DNA of 23,033 nt, taken from assembly GCA_902495545.1 (NCBI GenBank), contig CABUXM010000029.1, forward strand, positions 1 through 23,033, given 5' to 3'. The notes under the pieces were generated by a model. It ran no database searches. It saw only the letters and a program-made list of their open reading frames with translations, and was not told the DNA's origin. Positions within the stretch are counted from its first letter, which is position 1; each line of letters opens with the position of its first letter. The position numbers and the translations under genes are program-made. Of the stretch, positions 21,569-23,033 are shown piece by piece. Source of the stretch: an uncultured Collinsella sp. (GTDB lineage Bacteria > Actinomycetota > Coriobacteriia > Coriobacteriales > Coriobacteriaceae).

Positions 21569-23029
21569 ATGTACAAGCGCACTAAGATTGTATGCACCAT
21601 GGGTCCCGCCTGCGATAGCGACGAGACCATCCGCGAGATGATCAAGGCGGGCATGAACGTCGCCCGTTTTAACTTCTCGCACGGCTCCTACGACGAGCAC
21701 CACGGTCGCATCGAGCGCGTCCGTCGTATTTCCAAGGAGCTCGGTCTGCCTGTCGGCATCCTGCTCGACACCAAGGGCCCCGAGGTCCGTACCGGCCTTC
21801 TGGTCGACGGCAAGAAGGTTGCCGTCAAGACCGGCGACAAGATCGTCGTCACCGCTCAGCCCACATCCGAGGATTTCCACGGCACCGCTGAGCACATCTC
21901 CCTCGACTACCTGGCTCTGCCCTCCGAGGTCGAGAAGGGCTCCCTCATCCTGATCGATGACGGCCTGGTTGCCCTCGAGGTCGAGTCCGTCAGCGGCCAG
22001 GACATGACCTGCGTCGTCAAGAACGACGGCCTGATCGGCGAGCGCAAGGGCGTCAACATGCCCAACGTCAACATCTCGCTGCCTGCCATCACCGAGCGCG
22101 ATCGTCAGGACATCCTCTTTGGCCTGACCGAGAACATCGACTACATCGCCGCTTCCTTCATCCGTGACGGCGAGTCCGTCCGCGGCATCCGCAAGCTTTG
22201 CCGCGAGAACGGCGGCGAGCACGTGACGATCTTCCCGAAGATCGAGTGCGCCCTGGGCGTCGAGAACTTCGACGAGATCCTCGAGGCTTCCGATGGCATC
22301 ATGGTCGCCCGTGGCGACCTGGGCATCGAGATCAAGCCCGAGCTCGTTCCGCACATCCAGAAGGAGATCATCGCCAAGTGCAACGCGGCCTACAAGCCCG
22401 TTATCACCGCTACGCAGATGCTCGACTCCATGCAGCAGAACCCGCGCCCGACGCGCGCCGAGGTTGCCGACGTTGCTAACGCCATTTACGACGGCACCGA
22501 CGCCGTTATGCTGTCCGGCGAGTCCGCTGCCGGTAAGTACCCGGTCGAGGCCGTCAAGATGCAGGCCAGCATTGCTCTCGAGACCGAGAAGTACCTCCCG
22601 GCTCACGCTCCGCTCGAGGTTCCGGCTGACGCTCACGGCACCCGCGTCGTCAACAACGTTGTGGGTATGTCCGCTGTGAACATGGCCACCACCGTTGGCG
22701 CCAAGTGCATCACCGTGCCGACGACCACCGGTCGTACCGCTCGCCTGATCTCGCACTTCCGTCCCAACATGCCGATCTGCGCGTTCTCCCGCCACGAGTG
22801 GGCCGTCCAGCAGATGATTATGTACTGGGGCGTTATCCCGCACCAGGCCGAGATTACCCAGGGCACCGTCAACGGCACGATCGTCAAGGCGATCGAGACC
22901 GCTAAGGAGCTCGGCTACGTCGAGGCCGGCGATCTGACCGTCGCCACCGCCGGCGATCCCCGCATGAGCGTCCAGCTCGAGGACAAGGTCTCCTCGACCA
23001 ACGTCGCTTACGTCGCTCAGGTGCGCTAA
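21569..23029 (+). CDS. pyk: Pyruvate kinase
   Basis: The 486-residue enzyme converts phosphoenolpyruvate and ADP to pyruvate and ATP at the end of glycolysis. Motifs: KIVCTMGPA (6-14), NFSHG (35-39), LDTKGPEVRTG with Glu (Lys here marks K+-independent forms, so K+ dependence is predicted), the catalytic Lys224 segment FPKIECALGV, MVARGDLGIE, and TATQMLDSM. The C-terminal regulatory domain is present and ends AYVAQVR; there is no extra PEP-utiliser domain. The segment after Lys224 differs from the common KIENxEG form (C227, A228, L229). Codon use is strongly biased, as in highly expressed genes. GGAGG lies 5 bases before ATG. It is divergent from the calcium ATPase gene. Confidence 0.97.
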   Translation: MYKRTKIVCTMGPACDSDETIREMIKAGMNVARFNFSHGSYDEHHGRIERVRRISKELGLPVGILLDTKGPEVRTGLLVDGKKVAVKTGDKIVVTAQPTSEDFHGTAEHISLDYLALPSEVEKGSLILIDDGLVALEVESVSGQDMTCVVKNDGLIGERKGVNMPNVNISLPAITERDRQDILFGLTENIDYIAASFIRDGESVRGIRKLCRENGGEHVTIFPKIECALGVENFDEILEASDGIMVARGDLGIEIKPELVPHIQKEIIAKCNAAYKPVITATQMLDSMQQNPRPTRAEVADVANAIYDGTDAVMLSGESAAGKYPVEAVKMQASIALETEKYLPAHAPLEVPADAHGTRVVNNVVGMSAVNMATTVGAKCITVPTTTGRTARLISHFRPNMPICAFSRHEWAVQQMIMYWGVIPHQAEITQGTVNGTIVKAIETAKELGYVEAGDLTVATAGDPRMSVQLEDKVSSTNVAYVAQVR

Positions 23030-23033
23030 ATCG

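Noticed and set aside
21530..22843. A 437-codon minus-strand open frame across pyk
   Set aside because: It is antisense to pyruvate kinase, and its long Leu/Asp/Val/Gly composition mirrors the pyk codon bias.

Overview
The window looks like chromosomal DNA from a GC-rich, monoderm gut actinobacterium of the class Coriobacteriia, most likely a Collinsella relative. This is inferred from protein style, codon use, the gene set and a Tad pilus locus with no outer-membrane secretin. No database search was possible. Almost everything is on the minus strand; only the IS3 remnant at the left edge and pyk at the right edge are on the plus strand.

Left part (1-6520). The 3' end of an IS3-family transposase is followed by an AT-richer stretch and tRNA-Leu(CAG), which has its own promoter and terminator. 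Two housekeeping blocks follow, given here in transcription order. The first runs GH5-like glycosidase, rsmI, metG, terminator. The second is rsmA then tatD, whose reading frames overlap. The GH5-like protein has lost the acid/base glutamate of its family. Its upstream region holds a TetR-like palindrome and three 46-bp palindromic repeats at an exact 62-bp period. tRNA-Phe(GAA) follows, with an acceptor-stem mismatch, a strong promoter and a terminator.

Middle part (6580-16980). A small toxin-antitoxin-like pair (toxin first) lies downstream of a compact Tad (tight adherence, type IVc pilus) operon of about 9.6 kb. In transcription order this is cpaB, tadZ, tadA ATPase, tadB, tadC, flp pilin, an unknown membrane-anchored protein, a second Flp/TadE-like small protein, TadE-like, a large TadG-like protein, another TadE-like protein, and DUF192. 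Nearly every junction overlaps or abuts, so translation is probably coupled. No prepilin peptidase is present in the window. All four pilin-like proteins share an AQ-x-T-x-E motif with Ala, not Gly, at the predicted -1 position. A three-copy TGGTCAGC repeat lies upstream of the operon, and a perfect 15-bp inverted repeat lies just inside tadA.

Right part (16980-23033). rsgA and a P-type Ca2+-ATPase gene, each ending in a clear terminator, are transcribed leftward. pyk (pyruvate kinase) diverges rightward. The ATPase leader is the most interesting non-coding feature. It can form two hairpins, the second sequesters the ribosome-binding site, the two loops are perfectly complementary over 7 nt (a potential kissing complex), and a competing pairing is available. 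It resembles an undescribed cis-regulatory RNA, but this rests on reading by eye only.
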